Shown here: positions 63,421-64,000 of the stretch, in pieces | How the letters are laid out: each line of letters begins with the position of its first letter | Position numbering within the stretch: the stretch's first letter is position 1 | Assembly: GCF_003112675.1 (NCBI RefSeq) | Contig: NZ_BFAY01000011.1 | Coordinates: forward strand, 372,001 to 436,000 | DNA from: Leptospira johnsonii | GTDB taxonomy: Bacteria; Spirochaetota; Leptospiria; Leptospirales; Leptospiraceae | DNA length: 64,000 nt | Direction: 5' to 3' | The notes under the pieces: model-generated | What the model saw: the letters and a program-made list of their open reading frames with translations, nothing else | Told to the model about the DNA's origin: nothing | Database searches by the model: none | Position numbers and translations under genes: made by a program

Positions 63421-64000
63421 ATGCATTCGAGTCGCGTAATTTTCCCGATTTTTATTCTCTGCCTTCTACTCTCCTGGAATTGCGGAAGGACAGATTATGA
63501 TTTGGGAGAAATTCGCGAAGGTAAACTAAATGCAAAAACTTGGGATCCGAATAAAACCATTCTTTCTCTCGGCGGTGAATGGGAATTGGTTCCTGGAAAA
63601 TTTTTGGTTTCCGAACCGGAGCCTCAGCTAACTCAAGAAAGGGTTTACGCGCCGATCCCTCAGATCTGGAACGAACTTACCAAAGACGGAAAACATTTAT
63701 TTCCGAACGGAAAAGGTTTCGGTACCTACTCTCTGCATCTGCAACTTCCTGAAAATTGTCCTGAGTTGATGTTAAAAGTTCCTGACTTAGGAACATCTTA
63801 CTCAATTTATGCGGACGGAAAACTTTTAGAAACAGTGGGCAAGGTGGGAAAAACTCCAGAAACCTCAGTCCCGTTCCTTCAGACTTCTATCGTCCTTCTT
63901 CCCAAGGATCTGAAAAGATTGGATTTTGAGATCTCCAACTTCGCTCATATCAACGGAGGCCTTTGGTTCACTCCGGAGATCGGGATACCTTCTCTTATAT
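63421..64000 (+). CDS. 7TMR-DISM-type sensor lipoprotein, N-terminal part (window edge)
   Basis: 193 codons are visible before the right edge. From ATG 63421 the signal VIFPIFILCLLLSWNC ends in lipobox WNC. An in-frame ATG at 63385 would add 12 residues but is less compact. ILSLGGEWELVPGKFLVSEP is the opening of the galactose-binding-like sensor domain that precedes 7TM modules in Leptospira signalling proteins. It continues as a jelly-roll (YSLHLQLPENC, MLKVPDLGTSYSIYADGKLL). The output domain lies outside the window. Confidence 0.75.
   Translation, partial: MHSSRVIFPIFILCLLLSWNCGRTDYDLGEIREGKLNAKTWDPNKTILSLGGEWELVPGKFLVSEPEPQLTQERVYAPIPQIWNELTKDGKHLFPNGKGFGTYSLHLQLPENCPELMLKVPDLGTSYSIYADGKLLETVGKVGKTPETSVPFLQTSIVLLPKDLKRLDFEISNFAHINGGLWFTPEIGIPSLI

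Overview
The window looks like chromosomal DNA of a Leptospira-type spirochete. This is inferred from gene content, not from a database search. Supporting points are an RpoB with Asn at the rifampicin-pocket position that is Ser531 in E. coli, many short lipoproteins with loose spirochete lipoboxes (NC, SC, ESC), 7TMR-DISM and class III cyclase signalling proteins, several oddly combined operons, and moderately AT-rich DNA (by eye roughly 40% GC). The window is gene-dense. The only gene-poor stretch over 300 bases is about 25.16-25.62 kb, which holds a promoter and a toxin remnant.

Layout. (1) 0-13 kb: a truncated 7TMR-DISM cyclase; an SRPBCC protein; a minus-strand cluster of GMC oxidoreductase, alpha/beta hydrolase and SDR (candidate sterol or lipid oxidation); a metallophosphoesterase; a fatty-acid-hydroxylase family membrane enzyme; a soluble cyclase-domain protein; and exported proteins including a catalase-like lipoprotein. 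(2) 13-25.2 kb: one long minus-strand information-processing operon in transcription order tRNA-Thr, tRNA-Trp, secE, nusG, rplK, rplA, rplJ, rplL, rpoB, rpoC, rpsL, rpsG. It has a promoter before the tRNAs, a probable attenuator between rplL and rpoB, and a strong terminator after rpsG. (3) 25.3-31.9 kb: a VapC (PIN) remnant, a membrane-anchored AraC-type regulator with a 32-bp tandem operator-like repeat in front of a second fatty acid hydroxylase, small lipoproteins, an XRE regulator, a DJ-1/PfpI protein and a 1-Cys peroxiredoxin. (4) 32-40.3 kb: an AT-rich envelope locus (VanW, polytopic protein, NADase-type glycan-binding lipoprotein), then FMN reductase, HAD, DJ-1, beta-lactamase-like and CutA genes. 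(5) 40.3-50.8 kb: rhomboid, uvrB, an RsbW-like ATPase, trmL, an S1-domain protein, a degenerate amidohydrolase, a HATPase, a glycosyltransferase, aroE and folC. (6) 50.8-56.9 kb: a seven-gene minus-strand operon encoding a Cys-rich protein, RnfC-like and RnfD-like proteins, PtsN-like EIIA, two DppB/DppC-like permeases and a PEGA protein. (7) 56.9-64 kb: a processive GT2 glycosyltransferase, an orphan MotA, a 150-bp palindrome-bounded intergenic element, a GT-C membrane protein, a K+/H+ antiporter, a DUF1292 protein and the start of a second 7TMR-DISM lipoprotein.

Most likely to be new: the RnfC/RnfD-like module without other Rnf subunits; the GMC oxidoreductase/Cys-nucleophile hydrolase/SDR module; the AraC-type tandem operator; the palindrome-bounded element at 59.5 kb; and an amidohydrolase that has lost its metal-binding motifs. 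Several start codons were moved to internal ATG, GTG or TTG codons on the basis of ribosome binding sites, promoters, or overlaps with neighbours.
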